DNA from: Psilocybe azurescens | Lineage: Eukaryota > Basidiomycota > Agaricomycetes > Agaricales > Agrocybaceae | Reading direction: 5' to 3' | NCBI GenBank assembly: GCA_023853785.1 | Contig: JAJIRX010000054.1 | Coordinates: 1 to 51,251, forward strand | Length of the DNA: 51,251 nt | Shown here: piece by piece, positions 11,921-22,519 of the stretch | How positions within the stretch are numbered: position 1 is the stretch's first letter | How the letters are laid out: every line of letters starts with the position of its first letter | Translations under genes and position numbers: made by a program | The notes under the pieces: generated by a model | Told to the model about the DNA's origin: nothing | What the model saw: only the letters and a program-made list of their open reading frames with translations | Database searches by the model: none

Positions 11921-12916
11921 TTATTTTCTGCCGAGGCGACGATTTCCGATGCTTGACAAGGCCTGCTTCCCAGCAAATACAGTAGGGACCGTGAGAATGG
12001 CGCCATAGAGCAAGACTTGGCCAATCTGCAGACCAACCCAGTATCTGAAGAGAAGAGCCTCGAAGGCACCAAGCGAAAGAATGAAGGGTAAAATACTAGG
12101 TGAGAATAGACGCGAAGGTTTGGGTGCAACTTGAGACCACTGTGAGAAATATTAGTACAACAGAAGCTGGCTTCCCGGAACCAATGATAAAAGCGTACCA
12201 GGCCTAACAGGACTGCCCAAGGCGCCAAAACTACGCCAGCCGCTACGGCCGAGATAAATTTCGGCGGTAGTTTGTTTTCAGCGCGGAAGGTGTGCTTAAT
12301 TTCGGGTAAGGGGTGGAATGTGGATTCGAGAGGATGTTCGGGAGCAGCTTGCGAGCGAGGGAGAACTCAGATCAAATAGTTCAACGGAGAGTGGGTCATA
12401 TAGCGAGGATCCGATGAGAAGGGTAACCTTCAGAGGGTCACCGTTGGGCGTGGGTGGCAGGGATAAAGGTGGTTTCGAAAGGTTCTACTCCAACAATTAG
12501 TGGCCCTTGCACCGTGTATCAGTTACGAGAACTTACAAGATCGAATTTAGCTTTCCCCCGGCGTTACACGTATGGGTTGGATGCCTTCCTCATTCGTCTT
12601 TTCGTCATAGAATCGAAGGAAAGTTTGATGTGGTTGCACGCCCTTCCCATCCTTGTCCACAACTTGGAATGTGACCTTCAACGTATCCTTTCCTGAGATT
12701 TGCACTGGTGTCGCGACCTTGTGCGAAAGCGACAAGCTACAGAGAGTCCAACAAATCAGCATATCCCAGCACTGGCAACTCATTGCTGGCCACGCACGGT
12801 TCTGAGCGCAGTTGCGAACCAGTCGAGTCTGTGACTACCAAACGAGGGGACTGAAGGGTCAAGACGGAAGCCTGTACTGACAGAGCCAGCAATAAAGCTG
12901 GGAGTATTGAGAGCAT
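11921..12916 (-). CDS. SWP1: Ribophorin II / Swp1, oligosaccharyltransferase subunit
   Basis: Subunit of the ER-membrane oligosaccharyltransferase that N-glycosylates nascent proteins. Exons (minus): 12798-12916, 12537-12737, 12199-12484 and 11921-12139. The start at 12916 gives a signal peptide, MLSILPALLLALSVQA. The lumenal part reads DTLKVTFQVVDKDGKGVQPH, then QTFLRFYDEKTNEEGIQP, then KAKFDLNLSKPPLSLPP and PLKVTLLIGS, hallmarks of fungal ribophorin II. FHPLPEIKHTFR and LPPKFISAVAAGVVLAPWAV lead into the C-terminal membrane segments (LPFILSLGAFEALLFRYWVG and the following GQVLLYGAILTVPTVF), ending GRK. Two frame breaks occur: at the C5 run 12555-12559 (after RVTPG), and once between VELFDL and ESTFHPLP (about 12310-12360). 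Intact function is likely if these are errors. Divergent from the unknown gene at 13329. Confidence 0.85.
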
Positions 12917-13328
12917 GACGATGCGGAATGAAAAGAAAGTGGTGAATCGAAATCAAAGTCGACGTGTTGCGACACGACGTCTCGTGAGAGTCCAATTGCT
13001 TCCGCGTCACCGTTATTTGGCTGTCTCCACGTTATCAAACTCTAAACCTTCGAAAACCACGACGTCGGCCAGCTCGTTGGACAAACGTCGGCGCCATTCT
13101 GAGGGTGACTTCGATATATCATGCTCGGTCGACTCTCACCTCACCATCCGCATGAGATGGACGATTCAGAGGCTCGCATTCGCACTACGAAGAATGAAAC
13201 TGTTGTTTCAACAAGTGGATATATATAGTATTATTATATAATATATTATAACTCATATAAACTGATCGTAACTTTTTTCGCCCAACTGCTGCGTCGCGAA
13301 CTCTTCACGGCTTCGGTCTTTGAATGCT
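12917..13328. promoter_or_regulatory. Divergent region between SWP1 and the unknown gene at 13329
   Basis: About 410 bp, with a strongly AT-rich tract at 13215-13262 close to the plus-strand gene that may contain its promoter elements. No defined site can be claimed. Confidence 0.35.
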
Positions 13329-14345
13329 ATGCTTGAATTCTACGACAAATCTCCACACAGTCTGTCAGTGCAAAAAGACAGACTCAGAGCCGCACAAATC
13401 TTATCTCAAGCGGGAATCCAATGCTTGATATATGGAGAAGATGCACTGGCATTTATCCACTTCGTACCGACAGAACTCTTTGCGATGCATATTATAGTTG
13501 CGAATCAAGACATACATCATGCAGCGGCTGAAATTCTTGGCTCACTTCCCTACCGAGTTTTCACAGATATTCATAACCACTTCAATGATGGTCTACTCTT
13601 TGACCCCAATCGCACAAGGGCATTTCCTAACTCCACCTTCCTGGAGTCGACAACAGACGACATCAACCATCCAGACATGATCATTGTTCATCCTGAATCT
13701 GATTTCAACCTGGTCATCAGCAACTACAGTCGCTCTGTTCCACTTCCTCCCTTTCCTGACAGCATCAGGTTTCCAACAAGGGCAGCATTCCTGGACTCTG
13801 CAATTGAAACCCGCCTTGATCCCAATTCCGGGCTCGTAACACAACGGGCCACAGATAAACTCAATGAGTGGATATCTTATGTTCTCGTATACACCCTTCG
13901 TAGCCGCCCCATATTGCTGCCAAATGGTGACCTGAACCCGGAAGCTGAGGCACTGAAATGTTCTTTAAAGCCTGAAAACCAGCCTCAAGTTGATGCATAC
14001 CTCCGATTGGCTCCAAAGGTAGTTGACAGATCATATCATATGACACTTCGTAGGGAAATATTGAGACGCATGGGGTATGTCCGTACTTGCTCAATGTGAC
14101 TCATAATGCTGAACAGTTGACAATTCATTCCTTTAGTCAATTAGAGCTAGCGAATAGACCATTACCTCGACTTCCTCCTGGAAATCCAGCTTATTTGTGC
14201 GCATCATTTTTGTCTATCATAATCATATACGACTTATCCTGGTAATTACAGAAAGGAAAAACAAGAAAAGCATCGAGCTGATAGGGCTCGTCAGCAGGAG
14301 CAATCTATGTCGAGAGTCACCACACCTTCCTCTATTCAAAGGTGA
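13329..14345 (+). CDS. Uncharacterised 299-aa protein, three exons, frame intact
   Basis: Exons 13329-14074, 14137-14196 and 14252-14345, with GT-AG introns of 62 and 55 nt and consistent phases, give 299 aa. The N-terminal two thirds is a globular domain: RAAQILSQAGIQCLIYGEDA, LAFIHFVPTELFAMHIIVAN, RVFTDIHNHFNDGLL. The C terminus is charged (LKEKQEKHRADRARQQEQS). Proteins with an IYGED.ALAF.HFVPT pattern seem, as far as I know, common and unnamed in Agaricomycetes. The beta-alpha pattern with GED could suggest a nucleotidyltransferase-like fold, but I see no clear catalytic GS...D triad, so I give no function. The ATG at 13329 is the first in frame. It is one of the few genes in the window without a frame break. 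Confidence 0.75.
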
Positions 14346-14808
14346 AAAAGTGTTGTAATTTCTCTTATCAATTTTGTTAATATGTTTCTATTTTGTAAAA
14401 GTCGGTCATACTCTACTATCGCAATGAGAGGGGTGTCTTCCTCTATTAAGTTAGCTCGAAAATTCATTCGGTAGATTAAATAGATATTCTGTTTGTACGA
14501 GTCGGAGAAGAAATGTACTAGCTGAGTCATACCTGTCTATGGATCGTGCCATGCTTTCACCCCTTTCATGTCAGATTTTCATCTCTCCCCTTTTTGATCT
14601 TCCACCTCACGCTTCATCTTTAACCCTGGCTCATAACACAAACAGGTCCATGTGCATGGACGGCTTGACCTTAAAGCCATGCGCGCGAGAGTCCGCTGCG
14701 CCCTGGGTGTGACGCAGCTGTTGGGAGCCTGATGTGTTCTGGTCGAAAGTGCCTTATAAGTTAAAAACAAGGCGCGCCTCACTAGCACTACGCAAGTTCC
14801 GCTGATCA
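14346..14808. other. Intergenic, about 460 bp
   Basis: Between the unknown gene and the SDR copy 4 remnant. No exon or repeat supported. Confidence 0.4.
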
Positions 14809-15692
14809 TGACGGTGTGCATGCACATACTTTCTCCAATTCCGTGAGCGTGGAATAGGTACAGAACTCAAACAGCTCTAACAGTTGCAGCTTACAGAAAC
14901 ATATTATTCTCTCTCAGGCCTTGCTCTTATCGCTCGTATACTCGTGTCTCATGCAACCGCTTTCGTATATGCGGCTGTACGCGATCCCATAAAAGCCCCC
15001 GCACTCGAAGAGCTAAGGAGCATGTACCCTGATCGCCTAAAAATTATCGCATGCATCTCCGCGGATGCTGCCAATGATACGACGATGGCTAAAGAGATTG
15101 AAGAGCGGCATGGTAGGGTGGACACTGTCGTTGCCAATCCAGGTAAGTGCCCAACGAGTTGAACACGGTCAGAAACCATTATCGCCTGGTGGCGTCGCCA
15201 CGGATATGTGTACGTTGCAATCTTATACCCTTCTTTAACACACGCACACTCTCATTTTGAATGACTTAAACCTTTTTTTTTTTTTTTTCTTGTCAATTTA
15301 TGTCTATTGGGGCGTAGCCCTATGCAGACCTAACTAAGTACAATTGATAATGGCAGGACCCTATGTCCTTTTCCTGTCCCGAGGACCCCATGTGCACCGC
15401 TGAGGTACGCCTGTAGTTCGCTACAGCGATCCCCTCCCCATACGGCCCAACACGGAAACGTTGTTTCTGGGCGTCTGACTTAAACCTTATCTTAAATATC
15501 GACGGACGATTTAACCGTCGCCAACGATAAAGACGGCATCTTTCAGGCTTTGGTCGCAGGCCATTCCCGACAGCAACCCAGGCTGTTGAGCGCCTGCTCG
15601 ACATGATTGACAACTCCACACGCGAAAAGCACGGCGAAGGTAATCCCATGGTAAAAGCTCAATATCATGGATTTATATTAGCCACAAGTTGG
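14809..15692 (+). pseudogene. SDR copy 4: truncated short-chain dehydrogenase lacking the catalytic exon
   Basis: Exon 1 is badly decayed; only RGIG before the donor at about 14860 is readable. Exon 2 (from 14919) is clean: LALIARILVSHATAFVYAAV, RDPIKAPALEELRS, KEIEERHGRVDTVVANPG, where the usual NAG is NPG. A donor follows at about 15143. The next recognisable piece, PLSPGGVATDM (15178-15212), corresponds to the segment after the catalytic exon, so the part with the Ser and YxxxK of the other copies has been deleted. A final fragment reads FPTATQAVERLLDMIDNSTR (about 15563-15625). A polyT tract at 15274-15290 lies in between. It cannot encode an active SDR. Confidence 0.75.
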
Positions 15693-15892
15693 TAAGTATA
15701 TATAATCGTCTAAGCGCCCAGGGTTATGAATTGTTACCACATGCCATACGAACGTGCTGGCAAGCCGAGGTCGAAATTTGAAGATTGCATGAGGTACGAC
15801 AAACTACCCGACAAATCAGTTCGCCTCTCCAGTGAAAATCTCGTTTAAGCGTTCGACAATAAGCGGTCTTACGATATCGGAAACGTCAGAGT

Positions 15893-18572
15893 TCAAACTT
15901 CCGCCGCATTCACCTTCTCCGGCGTCTTTGATCGAGAATTGCTATCGACGGACCTCGCCGGCGCTGGTTCCGAATATCGTTCCCAAGAGATAGAAATGCC
16001 AATAACGACAAGAATTGTCACGACGCCTGCAAATATGCCAGCAACAATCCTCGTTACTCTTCTTGTATCTTGGAAGCAAAGGAAGGCGAAAGCTGTCGCA
16101 AAGGCAATAACCCTTGGAAGGAATCAGTTAGAATTGTTTCTACCTGCATCAACTTTAGAAGAATGCTTACGACCACATAAGAAGAACATAGGGAAGACTG
16201 TATACAATAGCTCGAGCTTCTATGCCGACTAGAGAGTAAGCGCGTCTTGCGGTGTAGGCGTTCTAAGCACAAGCAGTCAATCGAGTACTTCATAAAAGTA
16301 AATGGAAATAGGCTCACTACATCCCCTATGAGGTCCCGGCTGCTCGTCAAGATATGTTCGCGGAAAATTAATCCCAAAAGATACTTCCAATGGCAAACAC
16401 AACAGATACATAGCTGGAGATCTGTGCTCCAGATCTATGTTCCAGGTCCAAGTGCCTCAAGCCGACATCACGGATCCCCAGGAGTGCTGCATTTGCAATG
16501 AGCAGCAGGATAGACTATGCAGTCCAGTTTATTTAACACACTGAAAGGCAAAGGATTGACGTATAACCAAATGCTTACCCAAAATATAAATTCCCGCCAT
16601 TCGTGCCGTAACCTTGTTACTCCTTGATCCCAAACAGAGGTGTGGGTGGCGCCGATGACCCACATCCTTCGTAGTGTCCGGAGATACAGATTAGGGGCGG
16701 AGAACAGGAGAGGCGAAACTATCTTGATAAACCACGTTCGTTGCGGGGTTTGGACGGCGTAGGTTGCGACCTGAACTTCGTTCTTCAAACGATTTTGTAC
16801 TTCTCCGTGAGAGTCGTAAACCCGCGATTGTGCTGCGGGACAGGCAATGTTTAGTACCAGGCCAACGGAGTTGAGAATCAATTACCAAAGGAATGCATGA
16901 GACGGGCTGGGCGGATACAATTCAGTGGGACTTCAATGAAATAGAATGCATAACTGGGTCTCACACAATAAACCAACTGCTCCGTTAGATTCACGTCCCT
17001 GATTCTCTGTAGAAGGTACATGAGCATCGAAGATGATTGATAGGTGAGAGTATTCGAAACATACTTTCCAGATTGTCGATTAATGTCAGGATTTTATACA
17101 GTTCATCCAAGCTATATATCGTGGCCGAGGCTTGTGAGGACATACTATCTGCGAGGAGCTTAGCTGTGTGATACGGTGTGGAGAACTATCAGTGACTCGT
17201 ACCTCCAATAAAATGAAGAACTGTGTCGCGGAGCTCATAGATTAAGGTAGACGATATCTCAAAAGCTTGAGGATATAACTGAAGATATAACCTGTGATAG
17301 CTGTAAATGCATGCCCTTCGAGATGTACGCGTGCTATCTCACCAATATTGCGCTTCAAGCTCTTCGCCTATTGCAAGGAGGGTTCTTTAGTGGCCTATAC
17401 ACAGTATTCAAGAAACGAATGCACTGACGGAGGTGACTAGATGAATTAATGCCTTTGAGCTCACACCAAGGAGCTTCATAGTTATCCAGGAAGAAGATAG
17501 ACCGGGACGGGTGATGGACGAAATAGTAAACGGTCTGGATCTCTTGACAGGCGTTATTGTAAGTCACGTCAAGAGCGAGATCGCAGTTCCTGGGGAGAGT
17601 TATACTATGGGTTGAGATAAATTCTTCGATAGTGGATATATCCTCGAGCATCTGTTGGAATATCAGGGTATCGTAGATGTTTGCATCTGTAAAGATCCTC
17701 TGCAGCACGTAGATGAGTGACATGCGTTTGTTATAGATTCTCAACACCTAAACAGACCTTGTCTTTATTACAAAAGTATATCCCTCCCTCAGGATGCGTA
17801 CACTGAGCCCACCCAGGGGAGAGGGGTGCCTTGCGGGACAATGTCAGCGATCAGATATCGGTAGAACTAAGCAGAGAAGGCACACTTTGCAGTATTAGTG
17901 GATAGGTGAGAGTTGAATTTCCTGCCACGTTTTTCCCTAATAACCAGGTCGATGGAAGGAGATGAAAAAATACGCATAATCTTTCGTACCTGCTTGATCG
18001 TTCTTTATACCGCCGAGATCCTTCAGGCATCATAGGCGTGATACGAGGATGATTAAAGAATGTGGTTGTGCCTGCTTGCGAGAGTATAAGCCTGCTCGTG
18101 ACGTTCGATTCCCAACGAGAGCTGAACTCGGACATTTCGATGACGGTTGATGTCGAGCGCGCTTCAGAGATGACTGTTTCCGTTTGTGGCCGAAAATGAA
18201 GCTGAATCCATGATGTAGAGAACCGGTTGGCAGGTGTGCTGGAAGAAGGGTACGAAGAGAACGCGACATTGTCTGTGGAGATGATTTCGCCGTTTGTCGT
18301 CAGACTGTATTCGAGGCTGGTTCCTTGCTCGGCGTTGGAAAAAATGGGTCATCCTTCGTAACTGGGATCGACGAAGTTGGTTTATCTCCAGGTCCTCTAG
18401 CCACGTTGTGGCTCCTCGAATTCCATTTCGCTCTCAAGACCGCCACAAGAAAGGCTACATTCCGCAGGATCCTGGTGCCTGTTTGACTTAGCAGGTAGCT
18501 GAGGACATTCGAAAATTTCTTGCGAGTCGCAATGATGATTTGGAGGAGTCGGATGAGGGGCTTCGCACCCAT
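15893..18572 (-). CDS. WW-like multi-domain membrane protein, paralogue C
   Basis: Third member of the family also seen at 24597, 28156 and 38671. The start at 18572 gives MGAKPLIRLLQIIIATRKKF and a hydrophobic N-terminal stretch to about residue 50. Then come a Ser/Thr-rich region, the family motif HPRITPMMPEGSRRY (18050-18000), and the WW-like element GWAQCTHPEGGIYFCNKDK plus RIFTDANIYD (17810-17690). Next are YYFVHHPSRSIFFLD, LEAQYW, ELRDTVLHFIGDSMSS, RTWFIKIVSPLLFSAPNLYL, and a membrane part: SILLLIANAALLGI, ISSYVSVVFAIGSIF, YSLPYVLLMW, AGIFAGVVTILVVIGISISW. It ends VNAAEV with stop at 15893-15895. Breaks occur at the A6 run 18339-18344 and the A4 run 16376-16379 (plus strand), both one base short. 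Function unknown; probably an endomembrane or plasma-membrane protein. Confidence 0.75.
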
Positions 18573-19065
18573 AGCTCAGTAGGAGCCTCCCAGCAGTAGA
18601 GAGGGATTAGAAGGTTAAAGAGTGTCTGAATGACTGAATGATACGCCGTCGTCCCATTAAGTCCTTAGAATTAATACTGGCCAAAACGCTGTGAACATAT
18701 CGCCTGTCATTCAGTGGGAACATGTCCGGACTTTCAGAAAGCCTTGTCCAAACATCCCTTTTGGAGCAGAAGGATATGCTAAGAATATGCCGTTTTTGCC
18801 GTTCCTGACGGTTCCTTGTCAGTATTATCTCGTTGATGACCGTCAACCATGGCTAACAAAGGGGTAGGATTCAACGCTGAAGTCCAGGCTGAATAGCAAA
18901 AGGATTATAGCAGGCTGCGCTGGGCAATGCCGCTCGACAGTGAACACCTATCCAAGTCGTTGCAATGTCAATGAGAGACAGGTCGGCGCAAGCGAGCAAG
19001 AATTGATGCGGATTTGAAGTACCGAAGGTACTTGATTGAGACCGAAAAGAAAACAAAAAAACTCA
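18573..19065. other. Intergenic, about 490 bp
   Basis: Upstream of the minus-strand membrane gene C and downstream of tRNA-Cys. The run of T on the minus strand just after the tRNA (19054-19060 as plus-strand A) is its likely Pol III terminator. Nothing else is supported. Confidence 0.45.
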
Positions 19066-19148
19066 AGTCCCGACGGTGGTTCGAACACCGGACCCTGCGA
19101 TGAGAGCTTTCGCTGCAATCGCATGCTATACCACTTAGCTATCGAGAC
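19066..19148 (-). tRNA. tRNA-Cys(GCA) with an intron of about 11 nt
   Basis: Read on the minus strand, a full cloverleaf forms. The acceptor stem is GTCTCGA/TCGGGAC with one G-U pair. The D arm is GCTAAGTGGTATAGC (A box). The anticodon stem is TGCGA/TCGCA and the T arm is CGGTG-TTCGAAC-CACCG (B box). The anticodon loop begins TTGCAG, giving anticodon GCA, and is followed by an intron of about 11 nt (CGAAAGCTCTC) at the usual position one base 3' of the anticodon. A minus-strand T run follows just downstream. The 5' end is 131 bp from the RPN3 start codon, head-to-head. Confidence 0.9.
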
Positions 19149-19259
19149 ATGTCAAACATGAAACATATTAATGTATACATTCTTATTGTAACAACCGGCT
19201 TTAGCGAACGCGACGCGTCACCTTCGTTCCTCAATTATAACTTGAACTCCTCCTTGAAC

Positions 19260-19268
19260 TTTGCCACC
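19260..19268 (-). promoter_or_regulatory. PACE-like motif (GGTGGCAAA) upstream of RPN3
   Basis: The plus-strand TTTGCCACC is the exact reverse complement of GGTGGCAAA, the proteasome-associated control element bound by Rpn4 in budding yeast. It ends 11 nt before the RPN3 ATG. By chance a given 9-mer would occur in this short interval on either strand only about once in a thousand such intervals. However, its position close to the start codon probably places it in the transcript, and I do not know whether this organism uses an Rpn4-like regulator. Confidence 0.35.
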
Positions 19269-19279
19269 AACCGACCACG

Positions 19280-21001
19280 ATGCCTGACGTTGAAATGAAA
19301 CCCGCAGATGACAAGAAGGTCGAAGAAGAAAATGGCAAAGATGAATCAAAACCCGCACCATTGCATCCTCTGGTGGAAATCAAGAACAACGTTGCGCTCA
19401 TTGATCGAGCAGTGACCACTCTCGAACCCCGATTCACCCATCGTGTTCTACGCACCTTGACTGCCCTGCGCAAGCGCATCGACGCTTCGATTCTGCGTAA
19501 CGCTGTTGAAGCCATCTATACCAAAGGTCGGTTTTAGTAGTTGACTCTTCTGCATGACTCAAATGAATGCGGACTGTATAGATACCTCTTTGAAGAGCAA
19601 ATTACTATCATGGTTGCCTGCTGCTTCAAAGTCGGACGATCAAAGCATGGAAGTCGATACACCCTCAAAGACACCGCTGTCAGAGACTGTTCCAGAAGTA
19701 GAGATGTACCTCCGACTTCTGATTCTCTACCACCTTCTCAAGGACGAGGAAACCCATTCGGAGGCTCTCGATCTAGCAAACGAGACCGTGAAGAAGATGC
19801 AGGAACTGAACAGACGTAGCATGGATGCCATCGCTGCAAAGATCTGGCATGCAGTGGACCGTGCATATTCAGTCAATGATCTACTCCCCGAGGCCCGGCC
19901 GTACGTTTCTCTCTCTTATAAGGTTGTCTGCCCTGGCCTCACCGCATATCGTTTTCCTGCAGGCTATTCCTCGCTGCCCAACGAACAGCATCATTGCGAC
20001 ACGACGACGAAGCAAATGCCGTACTCCTCAACTGTCTCCTAAACAATTATCTCTCATTCGACCAGCCCTTCCCGGCTCAACAACTTGTTTCCAAAGCCGT
20101 CTTCCCTCTATCCGCAAGCAACGGCCAGCTTGCACGATACTACTTCTACCTCGGACGCATCAAGGCCATTCAGCTCAATTATACCGACGCCCATACCGAT
20201 CTCCAGCAAGCGATCCGCCGTGCCCCACCTGCAAAGACTGCCCCAGGTTTCTACCAGGCCATACACAAGTTCTTTGTGGTTGTGGAGCTACTCATGGGTG
20301 ATATCCCTGATCGAACCACCTTCAGACACGAGGTGTTGAAGAAACCCCTCAATGCATATTTCGAAACCGTAAAAGGCGAGCTCTTTATTTTCTCTGACCC
20401 ATTATTATTGTGCTGACTGTATTTTGCAGCTGTACGATCGGGGTCGCTGGCCCGTTTCGAGGATACGTTGAACAAACACAGTGATCAATTCAAAGAAGAC
20501 AACTTGTTCAAGCTCGTCCTCCGCCTACGACAAAACGTCATCAAGACTGGTCTCCGAAGGCTCTCGCTGTCCTACTCGCGTATCTCATTGAAAGACATCT
20601 GCGTCAAGCTCAACCTGGACTCGGAAGAAAACGCCGAGTATGTCGTCACTAAGGCTATCCGCGACGGCGTCATTGAGGGCAAGATGGTGCACGAGAAAGG
20701 ATGGATGGAGTGCGGCAGTCAGAAGAATGGGTACGGGCCTGAAGTCAGCGAGCTGTTTGGCCGCCGTATCACATTCTGTCTGGACCTGCACAACCAGAGT
20801 GTCAAGGTGCGTTTGCATTTCTTCTGGTGCTGGAATTGCATATGCTCACTAGAACATCGACGGCAGGCTATGCGCTATCCTCTCAACGCCCACCGTAAAG
20901 AGCTCGCTGCTGCTGAAGGTGCACGAGAAAGAGAGAAGGAGCTCGCGAAAGAGATCCAGGATGGTGACTTGGACGACGAAGACATGGGCCCAGAGTTCTG
21001 A
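19280..21001 (+). CDS. RPN3: 26S proteasome regulatory subunit Rpn3 (PSMD3), PCI-domain protein
   Basis: Component of the lid of the 26S proteasome. Exons 19280-19526, 19582-19900, 19963-20375, 20430-20806 and 20867-21001 give 496 aa with an intact frame, the normal size. The N terminus is acidic (MPDVEMKPADDKKVEEENGK), then helical TPR-like repeats. The PCI domain is in the last third: NLFKLVLRLRQNVIKTGLRR, LSYSRISLKDICVKLNL, EYVVTKAIRDGVIEGKM. It ends with the conserved NQSVKAMRYPLNAHRKEL and a charged tail DDEDMGPEF. Intron 3 (20376-20429) starts with GC rather than GT; only this donor keeps ETVKAVRSGSLARFE in frame. A PACE-like 9-mer lies just upstream, and a tRNA-Cys is divergent at 131 bp. 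Confidence 0.95.
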
Positions 21002-21376
21002 TCGCTGTATTGTCCACGTTATTACGCCTGCAATGTAGTGGTCGCAATAGATTTCATTGTCCTCTGTAAGCTGCTTGAACTGCAGTGTATTATAATTTGG
21101 TTTTATCTATTTTTCATTGGCCATGAGTCGTCTGCTGAAATTCGACGCGCGTACCGCTGCATCAGGATAGCTGTGTACAATCGCAAAGATGTCCAGCTGT
21201 AATAGATTCGCTGACGTAACGGGCACAGCGGTCTTTTGCGGAAGCCATGTCTGGGTCGAGCTTCATGAGTTCATTTTGAACCTTGTTTGAACCTTCACAT
21301 TTGTTGTTGCTTATATCCTTTTCTAATTATTACAAAATATCTGTATTCTACGCAATAATCTGACGACTTCGACAAC
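21002..21376. other. Short intergenic region between RPN3 and the complex I assembly gene
   Basis: About 375 bp in a tandem arrangement. It contains the 3' UTR of RPN3 and the promoter of the next gene; no defined element. Confidence 0.4.
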
Positions 21377-22519
21377 ATGTCTTTTGTCGCGAGGCTATGG
21401 AACTCTATCAGGAATCCAGTGAGCTTCAATCGTATTCTGAACCGCGTTCTCGAGCTCAAAGCTTATACAGTTCTGCATTGACTAGGTGCGATATGTGGGA
21501 AGGGATTTGCACGGTGAGTTCATGAATTAACGACGCGGGTTGGATATTCTCTGACAATGGCACGTCCAGGTAACAAATTTTATGAAGCATATTCACCCAA
21601 TGGTCTGTACTACTAAACACCCGGCATGCCAAAGCCATGCCAGAAACCCATTCGTGGCTAATATGCCTTGGTCGTGTATGTAGATCCGAGCAGAGCGAAG
21701 CGGACTGTAGAGTATTATCAGCCCGAGGACATGTGGAAGTACATTGGTGGCGGCAAACGCCTCCCAGGTAAGCATCATACTCGAGTTATCAGCCAAATAT
21801 TTCACTGACGATTTTCTTCATTCAGTTCAGTGGTCAGCATGGCTGACCCATACGCGTCCCAATCCGCCAACTATCGAAGTCAGTGGCCCCCATGCTCCCA
21901 TAATGACTAGACTGAGGCCATGTTATATGCGCGTTTTAGGAACTCCAAGCGGACATGATACGCCAGCAGCGTGTATCGGCAAATGTTGCACTTCTCGAAG
22001 CACGAGATCGGGCGGAAAGCGAGGAGATGCTACGAATACGGCAGCATGATGCTGCACGGGCTCTGGAGGAAGCAGCTACGAGGAACGACGCGGTGCCTTT
22101 GGTCCCTGAACCGGCGAATACTCCTTCAGCAGCAGCAGCAGATATGCTGCATGCATCCACCGTCACGCAGCAACAGCAAAAACCAGCCGCCTGAGGCTGC
22201 CCCTTCGACATTAGCATCGACATCAACATCGACCACTGCGCAAGCGCCACCGAAGGTCCTCCCTCCCAAATTTGTCACACCCGCCACACCGCGAAAGTCT
22301 CGGACGACTGCGAAGTTTACGCTGCCTTCGTCCGTTGGCCAACTCGAAGGCGCAGAAAATCTACCAAGTCGGGAACTACAGCCTGAGCAATCCCGGGAGG
22401 CCAAGTTCGAAGCTAAAAGGAAGGAAGAGGCGGCCCAGGTTCCACTCCCACCTCCAATGCCCTCGCGGCCGGCTTCAGATACGGAGAGCTGGACGCCGAA
22501 AGCAAGGAGGAGGGGTTGA
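21377..22519 (+). CDS. Mitochondrial complex I assembly factor, NDUFAF2/NDUFA12 family
   Basis: Exons 21377-21418, 21486-21513, 21570-21602, 21684-21767, 21826-21878 and 21940 onward join to MSFVARLWNSIRNPVRYVGR, DLHGNKFYE, RTVEYYQPEDMWKYIGGGKR, PVQWSAWLTHTRPNPPTIEE and LQADMIRQQRV. The VGRDLxGNKFYE motif and WSAWLTHTRPNPPT define the family, which supports assembly of NADH:ubiquinone oxidoreductase; the long C-terminal extension favours NDUFAF2. In the spliced frame a stop is met at 22192-22194. The next frame (to 22519) continues with a family-like end, KFEAKRKEEAAQ ... ESWTPKARRRG. I think the real protein ends at 22519 and that a one-base shift or a very short intron lies near the CAG/CAA repeats (22126-22195). 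Confidence 0.75.

Noticed and set aside
15270..15295. PolyT/polyA tract as a sign of a retrotransposed copy of SDR 4
   Set aside because: Copy 4 retains recognisable intron boundaries, so it is not a processed retrocopy; the tract lies inside the remnant.
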